A DNA stretch of 64,000 nucleotides from contig NZ_CP042652.1 of assembly GCF_013177675.1 (NCBI RefSeq), forward strand, positions 2,790,001-2,854,000. Direction: 5' to 3'. This document shows, one piece after another, positions 35,629-44,888 of this stretch. The notes beneath the pieces are model-generated. The model ran no database searches and had not been told where the DNA came from. It saw nothing but the letters and a program-made list of their open reading frames with translations. Each line of letters begins with the position of its first letter. Within the stretch, counting starts at the first letter, position 1. Source of the DNA: Arcobacter acticola. GTDB lineage: Bacteria > Campylobacterota > Campylobacteria > Campylobacterales > Arcobacteraceae. The translations under genes and the position numbers were made by a program.

Positions 35629-35799
35629 CTAAGTTCTAAAATTGATTTTTTCTTCACTTCTTGTCTCTTTTAAAAGTTTCAAATCTTCCATATCTTCTTT
35701 TGATACTATTTCTAATCCATCATCTTTAAAATGCTCTAACATCCATAAAACTTTATCAACAATGGTGTCATCTTTTATATTTATTACTAATGATTTCAT
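35629..35799 (-). CDS. Truncated antitoxin of a RelE-type module
   Basis: This is a 56-residue protein (MKSLVINIKDDTIVDKVLWM...) with a short N-terminal strand and helices typical of small toxin-antitoxin partners. I start at the ATG at 35797-35799, which has GGAG 6 nt upstream; a GTG at 35811 is part of that ribosome binding site. The C-terminus (EEKINFRT) stops abruptly and is followed in frame by toxin sequence, so the antitoxin's own end was probably lost in the same deletion. It may be a decaying relic. Confidence 0.6.
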   Translation of the reverse strand: MKSLVINIKDDTIVDKVLWMLEHFKDDGLEIVSKEDMEDLKLLKETRSEEKINFRT

Positions 35800-35957
35800 A
35801 AATTTCTCCACATTTTAAATATTTTTAAATTATATCTAAGAAGCTTGATTTTTTACCTTTAATAAAACAAATACCATTCATTCAATATAATTCCAAATAA
35901 AAGAAATAGAAAAAACAATGGTTCTAATAATTGTAGAACCTAATTTCAAGGAAAATA

Positions 35958-37082
35958 ATGAATTGTGAATATTTTGGTAAATGTGCTTCATGTACACTAT
36001 ATGATAAAAACTATGAAGAGCAACTAGACTTCAAAATACAAAGGGAAAAAGAAAGATTTTCAAACTTTACATCTATGGATTTTGACATTATAAAAAGTGA
36101 AGATAAAGCTTTTAGAAATCGTGCAGAGTTTAGAATTTGGTGGGAAAATGATGAAAATGGAAATCATACTATTTCATATGCTATGAATGATTTTAATAAA
36201 AATATATTAGAAATAGACTCATGTCAAATAGTAAGTCCTCATATTCAAGAAGTTATGCCAAAACTTTTAGAACTTATAAGTAAAGAAAAAGAGCTTGAAG
36301 ACAAACTTTTCGCAGTTGAATTTCTAGGAAGCACAACAAATGACCTACTTGTAACTTTGATTTACCATAGAAAACTAGGTGAGGCATGGAATATTCTTGC
36401 AAAAGAGCTTGAAAGCAAAGTAAATATCAAAATCATAGGAAGAAGTAGAAAACAAAAACAAATCATAAGTGAAGATTTGATTTCAGAAAAACTAAATATA
36501 AACAACAAAGATTATAATTTTGAATATCAAGAAGGTGGATTTACTCAACCAAATACAAATGTAAATATTCATATGATTGAATGGGTTTTAAATAATATCC
36601 AAGACTCTTCAAAAGATTTATGCGAACTTTACTGTGGTGGTGGAAACTTTACAATACCACTTTCTACAAAGTTCAATAAAGTCCTAGCAACTGAAATCTC
36701 AAAAACCTCTATAAAATCAGCAAGAAGAAACTGTGAGTTAAACAATATCTCAAATATAGATTTTATTAGAATGAGTGCAGAAGAATTTGTACAAGGACTT
36801 CAAGGAGTACGAACTTTTGAAAGACTAAAAGATATAAATCTAAAAGATTATAACTTCGATACCATATTTATGGACCCTCCTAGAGCTGGACTTGATGATA
36901 TCACAAGAGCACTGGCAAAAGATTTTGAGCAAATAATATATATATCATGTAATCCAGAAACACTACATAGAGATTTACATGAACTAGTAAAAACCCATGA
37001 AATAGTGAACTTCGCACTATTTGATCAGTTTGCCTATACAAATCATATAGAAAGTGGAATAATTCTAAAAAAGACTAGATAA
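35958..37082 (+). CDS. trmA: tRNA (uracil-5-)-methyltransferase TrmA
   Basis: This 374-residue SAM enzyme forms 5-methyluridine 54 in tRNA. Visible are FRNRAEFRIWWEND (about 54-67), SAM-binding ELYCGGGNFTIPLS (about 221-234), DPPRAGLDD (about 312-320) and the nucleophilic cysteine in YISCNPETLHRDL. Length is near E. coli TrmA (366). The N-terminus carries an extra cysteine cluster (C3, C9, C12: CEYFGKCASC) absent from the E. coli enzyme. Confidence 0.93.
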   Translation: MNCEYFGKCASCTLYDKNYEEQLDFKIQREKERFSNFTSMDFDIIKSEDKAFRNRAEFRIWWENDENGNHTISYAMNDFNKNILEIDSCQIVSPHIQEVMPKLLELISKEKELEDKLFAVEFLGSTTNDLLVTLIYHRKLGEAWNILAKELESKVNIKIIGRSRKQKQIISEDLISEKLNINNKDYNFEYQEGGFTQPNTNVNIHMIEWVLNNIQDSSKDLCELYCGGGNFTIPLSTKFNKVLATEISKTSIKSARRNCELNNISNIDFIRMSAEEFVQGLQGVRTFERLKDINLKDYNFDTIFMDPPRAGLDDITRALAKDFEQIIYISCNPETLHRDLHELVKTHEIVNFALFDQFAYTNHIESGIILKKTR

Positions 37083-37121
37083 TTTAATCTAATTTTAAGA
37101 AATGGTATGTAATACTTTCAG

Positions 37122-37127
37122 TATAAA
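37122..37127 (+). promoter_or_regulatory. Probable -10 element of the flagellin gene
   Basis: TATAAA lies 133 nt before the flagellin ATG and about 7-10 nt before the first hairpin of the leader, so transcription would begin almost at that hairpin. I see no sigma-54 (GG-N10-GC) or sigma-28 match in the gap. Confidence 0.45.
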
Positions 37128-37132
37128 GATTA

Positions 37133-37230
37133 GGGACCAATGGGTTCCGAAGAGAAGAAAAACTTTCCTCTCTATGCTTGGGCCTTTGAAAAAAGAAGCA
37201 AGAAGGTTTTCGGAAGTGATTTAAAATCAC
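37133..37230 (+). ncRNA. Structured 5' leader of the flagellin mRNA
   Basis: The 177-nt gap before the flagellin gene is unusually structured. A GGGACC/GGTTCC hairpin with a 4-nt loop occupies 37133-37148. A stem with arms 37151-37160 and 37164-37173 has an AAC loop. TTCCGAA at 37145-37151 can instead pair at long range with TTCGGAA at 37209-37215. A palindrome GTGATTT-A-AAATCAC occupies 37216-37230. AAGGA at 37249-37253 is left free. It could stabilise or regulate flagellin mRNA, or yield a small RNA. It matches no riboswitch I know. Confidence 0.5.
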
Positions 37231-37259
37231 AATGTCGTCATATATAAAAAGGATTTATT

Positions 37260-38459
37260 ATGATTATCAATACAAATATCTCATCTCTTACTGCTCAAGA
37301 AGCATCAAAAAACACAAATAACACTCTTTCAAGTTCATTAGAAAAACTTTCTACTGGTCTTAAAATAAACAAAGCGTCTGATGATGCATCTGGTTTAGCA
37401 ATTGCTGATAAACTAAGAACTCAAGTAACTTCTATTAATCAAGGTGTTGCAAATGGTAACTCAGCAGTTTCTTTACTTCAAATTGCTGATAAATCAATGG
37501 CTGAACAATCAACTATTCTTGATACTATTAAAGCTAAATTAATTCAAGCATCAACTGATACTACTTCTGCAGAAGGTAGAGAAGCTATCAAAAATGATGT
37601 TCAAAAATTATTAACTCAACTTGATAATATTGCAGAACAAACTAATTATAATGGTATGGATTTATTAAATGGAAATTCGTTTTCATTCCAAGTAGGAGAA
37701 GGGGCAACAGATACAATTGTTGCAAAACCATCATCTGCTTCAAATACAAGTAGTTTAGGTAGTGCTGCAAATAATTTAACTGCAACATTAGTTCATACAA
37801 CAGGAGCTAACACGTCGACTGCTCAAGTAGACACTATAACATTTGGTGATGGTGGAGGGACATGGGCTGCTGGAGATACTGCATCAGTTCAAATTAAATC
37901 AGCAACATCTGATGAAACTTACACTTATTCATATACTGTAACTGCAGCAGATATTGCTGCTGATGGTACAACTGCTGTAGAAAACGCTGTAGGAACAGCA
38001 ATGATTGCATTGATTAATGTAGATACTGCAAGTCATGGTATTACTGCTGGTGGTACAAGTCCTGCTGTTACTCTTACTGCGGGAACTGCGGATGTAAGAT
38101 ATGAAAATACTTCTTCAGTAGGAAAATCTCTTTCTGGTTTAACTTCAGCGAATCTAGCAAATGATACTTTAACTTCTGCTGTTGCAAAAGATTATCAAAC
38201 AGTAGTTGATGGAGCTATTGATGGATTAAATAGTTTAAGATCTGAATTCGGTTCTACTCAAAACCAAGTTGAATCAGCTGTTAGAAACTTAATGACTCAG
38301 TCTACTAATTTAAGTGCCGCTGAATCTATTATTAGAGATGTTGATTATGCGGAAGAATCTGCAAACTTCAACAAACAAAACATTATTTCTCAAGCTGGTT
38401 CATATGCAATCAGTCAAGCAAATACTGTTCAACAAAATGTTTTAAAATTATTACAATAA
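37260..38459 (+). CDS. Flagellin
   Basis: This 399-residue protein is the filament subunit secreted by the flagellar export apparatus. The N-terminal D0/D1 domain (1-140: INTNISSLTAQEASKNTN, LSTGLKINKASDDASGLAIA) and C-terminal D1/D0 domain (about 315-399, ending SYAISQANTVQQNVLKLLQ) are well conserved. The middle (about 145-310) is a Thr/Ala/Ser-rich, surface-exposed variable region. Residues 88-96 (DTIKAKLIQ) replace the QRVRELAVQ type sequence recognised by TLR5. It is followed by a strong terminator. No second flagellin gene is in the window. Confidence 0.95.
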   Translation: MIINTNISSLTAQEASKNTNNTLSSSLEKLSTGLKINKASDDASGLAIADKLRTQVTSINQGVANGNSAVSLLQIADKSMAEQSTILDTIKAKLIQASTDTTSAEGREAIKNDVQKLLTQLDNIAEQTNYNGMDLLNGNSFSFQVGEGATDTIVAKPSSASNTSSLGSAANNLTATLVHTTGANTSTAQVDTITFGDGGGTWAAGDTASVQIKSATSDETYTYSYTVTAADIAADGTTAVENAVGTAMIALINVDTASHGITAGGTSPAVTLTAGTADVRYENTSSVGKSLSGLTSANLANDTLTSAVAKDYQTVVDGAIDGLNSLRSEFGSTQNQVESAVRNLMTQSTNLSAAESIIRDVDYAEESANFNKQNIISQAGSYAISQANTVQQNVLKLLQ

Positions 38460-38481
38460 TAATTTTTACTAAAACACTTTT

Positions 38482-38515
38482 AAACCTAAGTCTTTTTGGC
38501 TTAGGTTTTTTTTTG
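38482..38515 (+). terminator. Flagellin terminator
   Basis: A 9-bp stem (AAACCTAAG at 38482-38490, CTTAGGTTT at 38500-38508) with a 9-nt loop leads into nine consecutive T. This is the strongest intrinsic terminator in the window. Confidence 0.9.
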
Positions 38516-38583
38516 TTTAAAATAAATTAAAAGTTAAAGTCGTTTTTAGTTAAAATAGCATTATCTTTAAAATAAGGTTATAT

Positions 38584-38784
38584 ATGCAAAACAACACAAT
38601 CCCCCAAGACATTATAAAAATACAAAAAAAATTAGCTTTATTTGAGAAAGATTCAAGAAATTATAAAAAATATACAAAAATTCTTGCGAAGCATATAAAA
38701 ACATATACTATGAAAAAAAGAGTTAATGCTCATATTAAGACTATTGAGAGTATTGAAAAGATATCTCAAGAAGAAAGTAAATAA
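38584..38784 (+). CDS. Small basic protein of unknown function
   Basis: This 66-residue, lysine-rich, predicted all-helical protein (EKDSRNYKKYTKILAKHIKT) has no cysteine, signal or membrane segment. AAGG lies upstream of the ATG. It sits between the flagellin terminator and recA. I recognise no family. Coding use (A/T-ending codons) matches its neighbours, but short length keeps confidence moderate. Confidence 0.6.
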   Translation: MQNNTIPQDIIKIQKKLALFEKDSRNYKKYTKILAKHIKTYTMKKRVNAHIKTIESIEKISQEESK

Positions 38785-38827
38785 AAATATTGCAATTTGT
38801 AATATAAATCTACCCTTCATAAAAAAA

Positions 38828-38836
38828 CTGCTAGAA
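38828..38836 (+). promoter_or_regulatory. Extended -10 element before recA
   Basis: TGCTAGAAT is an extended -10 (TG-N-TAGAAT) lying 44 nt before the recA ATG. No LexA-type box is apparent in the gap. Confidence 0.4.
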
Positions 38837-38880
38837 TTCCCTCATAAAAAATAAGAAATAAAATCAACATAGGAAATATT

Positions 38881-39930
38881 ATGGATGAGAATCAAAAAAA
38901 ATCATTAGACTTAGCAATTAAACAAATAGATAAAACATTTGGTAAAGGTACTTTAATCAGACTTGGAGACAAAGTTGTTGTTCCAACTGAAACTATTAGT
39001 ACAGGTTCTTTAGGACTTGATTTAGCACTTGGTGTTGGTGGTCTTCCAAAAGGAAGAGTTATTGAGATTTATGGACCTGAGTCATCTGGTAAAACTACAT
39101 TAACATTACATGCAATAGCAGAGTGTCAAAAAGCTGGTGGTGTTTGTGCATTTATTGATGCGGAACATGCTTTAGATGTTGTATATGCAAAAAATTTAGG
39201 TGTTGATACTGATAATTTACTTGTTTCACAACCTGATTTTGGTGAGCAAGCTTTAGAAATACTTGAAACAGTTATTAGATCAGGTGCTGTTGATTTAGTA
39301 GTTATTGACTCGGTTGCTGCTCTTACTCCAAAAGTAGAGATTGATGGAGATATGGATGACCAACAAGTTGGTGTTCAAGCAAGACTTATGTCTAAGGCTC
39401 TTAGAAAAATCACTGGTTTACTAAATAAAATGAACTGTACGGTTATTTTCATTAATCAAATCAGAATGAAAATTGGAATGACAGGTTATGGAAGTCCAGA
39501 AACAACGACAGGTGGAAATGCCCTTAAATTTTACTCATCTGTAAGACTTGATATTAGAAGAATTGCTACACTTAAACAAGGTGAAAATTCAATTGGGAAT
39601 AGAGTTAAAGTAAAAGTTGTAAAAAACAAGGTTGCTGCTCCATTTAAATTAGCTGAATTTGATATTATGTTTGGAGAAGGTATCTCAAAAACTGGTGAAT
39701 TGGTTGATTATGGTGTTAAACTTGATATCGTTGATAAAGCTGGAGCTTGGTTCTCTTACGGTGATTCGAAAATTGGTCAAGGAAGAGAAAACTCAAAAGT
39801 GTTCTTAAAAGACAATCCAGAAATAGCAACTGAGATTGAAAGAAAAATTTTAGAGTCAATGGGAATTAACGATGCTTTAATTAGTAGCACTTCAGATGAC
39901 CTTGAAGATGAATCAGAAATTGAAGAATAG
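38881..39930 (+). CDS. recA: Recombinase RecA
   Basis: This 349-residue recombinase drives strand exchange and DNA repair. Walker [11 protein letters not shown] (about 66-75), Walker [11 protein letters not shown] (about 140-149), the L2 loop [25 protein letters not shown] and the C-terminal acidic tail ([11 protein letters not shown]) are all present. Normal length, not interrupted by an intein. Monocistronic: terminator at 39956-39985. Confidence 0.98.
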   Translation: MDENQKKSLDLAIKQIDKTFGKGTLIRLGDKVVVPTETISTGSLGLDLALGVGGLPKGRVIEIYGPESSGKTTLTLHAIAECQKAGGVCAFIDAEHALDVVYAKNLGVDTDNLLVSQPDFGEQALEILETVIRSGAVDLVVIDSVAALTPKVEIDGDMDDQQVGVQARLMSKALRKITGLLNKMNCTVIFINQIRMKIGMTGYGSPETTTGGNALKFYSSVRLDIRRIATLKQGENSIGNRVKVKVVKNKVAAPFKLAEFDIMFGEGISKTGELVDYGVKLDIVDKAGAWFSYGDSKIGQGRENSKVFLKDNPEIATEIERKILESMGINDALISSTSDDLEDESEIEE

Positions 39931-39955
39931 AAAACTAAAATAATAATTTATTAAC

Positions 39956-39985
39956 AAAAGGGAATTTTTATTCCCTTTTCTCTTA
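39956..39985 (+). terminator. recA terminator
   Basis: A 10-bp stem (AAAAGGGAAT and ATTCCCTTTT, 39956-39979) with a TTTT loop is followed by CTCTT. It stands 26 nt after the recA stop. Confidence 0.75.
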
Positions 39986-40046
39986 AAATAATCTACAAAA
40001 AACACTCTACAAAACCTACAAAAGCAAATAACAAATTTTTTTTAGC

Positions 40047-40052
40047 TATAAT
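40047..40052 (+). promoter_or_regulatory. -10 element of eno
   Basis: A perfect TATAAT lies 29 nt before the GTG start of eno, after an 8-T tract. AGGAG lies 6 nt before the start codon. Confidence 0.55.
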
Positions 40053-40081
40053 CATTAAAATTATGAATATAGGAGACTTAA

Positions 40082-41356
<1,275 letters not shown>

Positions 41357-41374
41357 TAAGAGTAGATAAAACAA

Positions 41375-41608
41375 TTGACTGCATATAAAAAATTCATATT
41401 AATAGTATTTATATCATTAATTATTACAATATTTTTCTCTTATCATGCAGTTAATGTTCTCTTTGGAGATAACTCTTTACAAGTTTATAATTCATTGAAA
41501 TATAAAAAAGAGTATCTTGAGGGAGAAATTCTACGATTACAAAGAGAAAATGCTTATTTGCAAAAAGAGTATTTTGAATTAAAAAATTTGGAGCCAGAAC
41601 AACAATGA
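41375..41608 (+). CDS. FtsB/DivIC-like septum formation initiator protein
   Basis: This 77-residue bitopic protein has a single membrane helix (about 6-24) and a short periplasmic coiled coil with heptads (KYKKEYLEGEILRLQRENAYL), ending QRENAYLQKEYFELKNLEP. Size and layout match FtsB/DivIC, which link the early and late divisome. The start is TTG at 41375-41377 with only a weak ribosome binding site, so low expression is likely. It overlaps the AMIN gene by 4 nt (ATGA). Confidence 0.82.
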   Translation: MTAYKKFILIVFISLIITIFFSYHAVNVLFGDNSLQVYNSLKYKKEYLEGEILRLQRENAYLQKEYFELKNLEPEQQ

Positions 41609-42372
41609 AAACTTTATTCTTATTTACATTAACAATCATTCTATCAATAAATTTAAATGCAAGAGAAAATCCCTTTGCAGTTACAGATGCATACGAAGAA
41701 GCATCAGCTAAGATTTTTGAAATAAATGAAACTCCCAAGACATTAGAAGCTGCTCAAGAAGCTCAATACATCAAAGAAATGCAAGAAAAAATGTCAAAGG
41801 TAACAAGCCTAAATCCAGATGCAAATAAAAATAAAGTTGAAGAAGCTGTAAATAGAATTGCCCCTATTATAAAAGATACTCCTCCTGCATTGAAAACTTA
41901 TTCAAAAAAAGAAGTTGACTCAATGATTCAAAAAACTAAATCTCAAACTGAGCAAAAAACTAAAGAAATAGTTAAAAAAGAATTATCAAAAACTCAAGCA
42001 GTAGAGCCTACGCAAGTGGTTTATGTAAAACCTAGACCTGATGTTATTGATGAAGATGAATTAATTAGCAAACAATTATTGTCATTTCTAAAAATAGAAT
42101 TTAATGATAATAAATTAATCATTCATACAGATCATGAAGTTTCTAAAAAGTTTTCTATCATAAAAGAAAATAAAATTATTATTGACTATAAAGCAAAAAT
42201 CAATTTTTTAACTAAAAAAGATGACATTGATTCAAGAAATTACAAAAAAATCACTATTGGTAATCACAAAAATGAAGGTTATTTCAGAGTTGCTATTGAA
42301 TTAATTGACAAACCATCTAAATATGATGTTAAATATGAGAGTAACTTAATTACTATTTCTAAAATAAACTAA
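41605..42372 (+). CDS. Exported AMIN-domain protein
   Basis: This 255-residue protein has a signal peptide (MKTLFLFTLTIILSINLNA) and a Lys/Gln-rich, helical central region (about 50-150). The C-terminal domain (about 165-253) resembles AMIN, a peptidoglycan- or polysaccharide-binding module found in cell-wall amidases and secretins. No amidase domain is attached. Coupling to the FtsB-like gene suggests a cell-envelope or division role. Its last 27 nt overlap the end of the convergent antiporter gene. Confidence 0.75.
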   Translation: MKTLFLFTLTIILSINLNARENPFAVTDAYEEASAKIFEINETPKTLEAAQEAQYIKEMQEKMSKVTSLNPDANKNKVEEAVNRIAPIIKDTPPALKTYSKKEVDSMIQKTKSQTEQKTKEIVKKELSKTQAVEPTQVVYVKPRPDVIDEDELISKQLLSFLKIEFNDNKLIIHTDHEVSKKFSIIKENKIIIDYKAKINFLTKKDDIDSRNYKKITIGNHKNEGYFRVAIELIDKPSKYDVKYESNLITISKIN

Positions 42373-43506
42373 GCTGGTAATTATTCTTATAATTACCATA
42401 ACTAGTAATACCTCTAAGATAGAAGCTAAAATAAACGCATAATAATACTCTTGGGTTATAGAGTGGTTATTATATGCGATTGTAGATACCGCAATCAATA
42501 AAGTTAATGGCATTGCGTGTGATAGGCCTAACATAAAGAACTTATTCCATCCCATCTCTTTTACAAATAATAGCGAAGCTAATAATCTAATCACAATCAT
42601 TGCAAGTGTTATTAATAAAGCTTTATTTACTAAATCCCAATTAAGAATTGCTTCAATCTCAAGTGATGCCCCAACTGATATAAAAAATATAGGAACTAAC
42701 CAACCAAAACCAAAATGCTCTAATTTATGCGGTAATTGTTTATTATGATCTTCAAAAAATGTAGTAATAAATATACCTGCGATAAATGCTCCAAAGGCTA
42801 TTTCTAAATGCAGATACATCATAACTGTGATCATTAAGAAGAATATAGCCATAGAGATTCTTATATCTTGTTCTTGATGATCTTCATGTGGCATTAAATA
42901 GTTTTTAATTTCTGGAAACCACCAAATAAGATTATGAAACAATTTGTAAATTAAAATCATCGAAACCAAGAACAAAATAAATAAAGCCATTGTTTTATAA
43001 AAATCTATTCCTACTCCAAACTCTAATCCAGCAGAAACTGTAGTTAAAGCAAAGATAGATAATATCTCACCAATTAGTCCTACAATAAAAGCTATTTTAA
43101 TCCATTCAGTATCACCATACTCTTTTTTAAGAGCTGCTAGAACTCCAATGGAGATAAGAGGTAGAATTACTATAAATATATATCCTAGTTCGAAATATAA
43201 GGTTATAAGAATAGAACAGCCAAATAAAACCACATTATATAAAAGAGATTTTTTCAGCATTGAAGGAGAAATAGACAGAAGTTTTTTCAAATCTATTTCA
43301 AGTCCTGCAAGGAACATTAAATATAAAAATCCAAGTTCAGCAACAAGGTGGAAAATAGGATGCTCAACAATAAAAGCTAAATACGCAGCTATTGCTCCCA
43401 TCATAATTTCAACAGGAATAGTTGGTAGTTTTAAAAGCTTAGATACTAATGGAGAAGTAAATATTATTAGTGATATTGATATAATTATTAATATTTCTTC
43501 ACTCAT
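42346..43506 (-). CDS. CPA2-type cation:proton antiporter
   Basis: This 386-residue membrane protein has about 12-13 helices, of the Kef/NapA-like CPA2 family. FLAGLEIDLKKLL (about 65-77), VGLIGEILSIFALTT and FFISVGASLEIE are typical. There is no C-terminal TrkA/RCK nucleotide-binding domain, so it is not a full KefB/C. It probably exchanges Na+ or K+ for H+ at the inner membrane. It starts 8 nt after bioB. Confidence 0.88.
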   Translation of the reverse strand: MSEEILIIISISLIIFTSPLVSKLLKLPTIPVEIMMGAIAAYLAFIVEHPIFHLVAELGFLYLMFLAGLEIDLKKLLSISPSMLKKSLLYNVVLFGCSILITLYFELGYIFIVILPLISIGVLAALKKEYGDTEWIKIAFIVGLIGEILSIFALTTVSAGLEFGVGIDFYKTMALFILFLVSMILIYKLFHNLIWWFPEIKNYLMPHEDHQEQDIRISMAIFFLMITVMMYLHLEIAFGAFIAGIFITTFFEDHNKQLPHKLEHFGFGWLVPIFFISVGASLEIEAILNWDLVNKALLITLAMIVIRLLASLLFVKEMGWNKFFMLGLSHAMPLTLLIAVSTIAYNNHSITQEYYYAFILASILEVLLVMVIIRIITSLVYFRNSN

Positions 43507-43514
43507 TAAATTTC

Positions 43515-44384
43515 CTACTTCTCGTCTGGCATTACATGAAAGTTTTTAGCTATTTTATAACCAAATGATTCAAGTGCTTCAACATCATCTTTAGGAGTTT
43601 TTCCAGCAGTTGTTAAATAATCACCAATAACAAAGGCATTAGCCCCTCTTTTGAATATTTCATATTGCTCATCACCAAACATTAACTCTCTTCCACCTGC
43701 AACCATTATTTTATGTGCATTTGGAATCATTTTTCTTGCTAAGGTAATTAAATCAAAAGCTTCTTCTCTACTTATAGTATTTTCAACTATTGGTAAAGCT
43801 GCATTTGGATGGAAAAAGTTTAAAGGAACATTCATAGGGTCAAGTGAATTTATAGCTTCAATCATTGAAATTCTATCTTCTTGCGTTTCACCCATTCCAA
43901 AAATTCCACCACAAACAAGTTTTAATCCAGCTTCTTTTACATTTAAACATGTTTGATATCTCTCATCCCAAGAGTGAGTTGTACAAATTGTTGGATAAAA
44001 GTCTCTTGATGTTTCTAAATTATGATTATAATTATCAACACCTGCTGCTTTTAATTCTTTTAATTGCTCAACAGTTGCAGTTCCATTACATGCAATTAAT
44101 CTAAGACCTAAATCTGCTTTTTTAATAGCTCTTGCAGCTTCAGCAATAAACTTTGTTTTCTTTTCAGTTAAACCAAGTCCAGCAGTAACTAAACAAAATC
44201 CAACAGCACCATTTGCTCTTGCACTTCTAGCTTCTGTTAAAATTTGCTCAATACTTTTTAATGTATATCTTTGAATATCTGCTTTGTATCTTACACTTTG
44301 TGTACAGAATTTACAGTCTTCATTACAAGTACCACTTTCAACATTACAAATAGCACATAAAAATATTTCTTCATTATCGTTCAT
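43515..44384 (-). CDS. bioB: Biotin synthase
   Basis: This 289-residue radical-SAM enzyme inserts sulfur into dethiobiotin. The [4Fe-4S] triad is in GTCNEDCKFCTQS (CxxxCxxC). Residues NYNHNLETS and the C-terminal AFVIGDYLTTAG are family motifs. I start at ATG 44382-44384 (MNDNEEIFLC), 11 nt before the upstream stop, with GAAGAA upstream. An upstream ATG at 44417 would add 11 lysine-rich residues. The protein lacks the longer N-terminus of E. coli BioB (346), as usual in Campylobacterota. Confidence 0.95.
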   Translation of the reverse strand: MNDNEEIFLCAICNVESGTCNEDCKFCTQSVRYKADIQRYTLKSIEQILTEARSARANGAVGFCLVTAGLGLTEKKTKFIAEAARAIKKADLGLRLIACNGTATVEQLKELKAAGVDNYNHNLETSRDFYPTICTTHSWDERYQTCLNVKEAGLKLVCGGIFGMGETQEDRISMIEAINSLDPMNVPLNFFHPNAALPIVENTISREEAFDLITLARKMIPNAHKIMVAGGRELMFGDEQYEIFKRGANAFVIGDYLTTAGKTPKDDVEALESFGYKIAKNFHVMPDEK

Positions 44385-44886
44385 ATATATATTCTTCTTT
44401 CTTGAAATTTTTTTCATTGATTTTTTTAAAGTAACGTGAGATTATATACTCATTTTCTTTAATCTCTAGTTGAACGCACTCTATGAAAGGCTTTTCTCTA
44501 GCACAGACTTCTCCTGGGTTTACGAAAAGTGTCTTATTTTTATAATCTTGCTCAAACATATGAGTATGTCCAAAAATCACCACATCGCTATCAGGGGTAA
44601 GATAATATGGTAGATGCATAAGTTTAAATTTTGTATCTTTTATTTGAAAATAATAGGGCTCTTGTTTTATATTATACTTAGAAGATAATTGAAGTAAATT
44701 TCTATCATTATTTCCAAATACTGAAACATATTTAAGTTTTGACTCTTCTAAAAGTTGTAGATTTTTTTCAATACATAAATCTCCAGCATGAACTAGATAC
44801 TCACTATTAATCTCTTTTAAGAAGTCAATTACTTCTTTGGTATAGTCACTTTTTAGGTGACTATCCGATAAAATTCCAATCTTCAT
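44374..44886 (-). CDS. YfcE/MJ0936-family metallophosphoesterase
   Basis: This is a 170-residue calcineurin-like phosphodiesterase. All metal-binding motifs are present: ILSDSHL (D8, H10), VHAGDLC, VFGNNDRN and VIFGHTHMFEQ. Family members hydrolyse phosphodiester or phosphomonoester bonds in vitro and have few assigned biological substrates. It starts 2 nt after topA and overlaps bioB by 11 nt. Confidence 0.9.
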   Translation of the reverse strand: MKIGILSDSHLKSDYTKEVIDFLKEINSEYLVHAGDLCIEKNLQLLEESKLKYVSVFGNNDRNLLQLSSKYNIKQEPYYFQIKDTKFKLMHLPYYLTPDSDVVIFGHTHMFEQDYKNKTLFVNPGEVCAREKPFIECVQLEIKENEYIISRYFKKINEKNFKKEEYIYER

Positions 44887-44888
44887 AA

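Noticed and set aside
35800-35811. GTG start four codons upstream for the antitoxin
   Set aside because: The GTGGAG there is the ribosome binding site for the ATG at 35797-35799.
37133-37230. c-di-GMP riboswitch or 6S RNA in the flagellin leader
   Set aside because: Neither the GEMM core nor the long bulged helix of 6S RNA could be matched by eye.
37083-37259. Sigma-54 or sigma-28 promoter before flagellin
   Set aside because: No GG-N10-GC and no GCCGATAA-type -10 was found; the TATAAA at 37122 is the better candidate.
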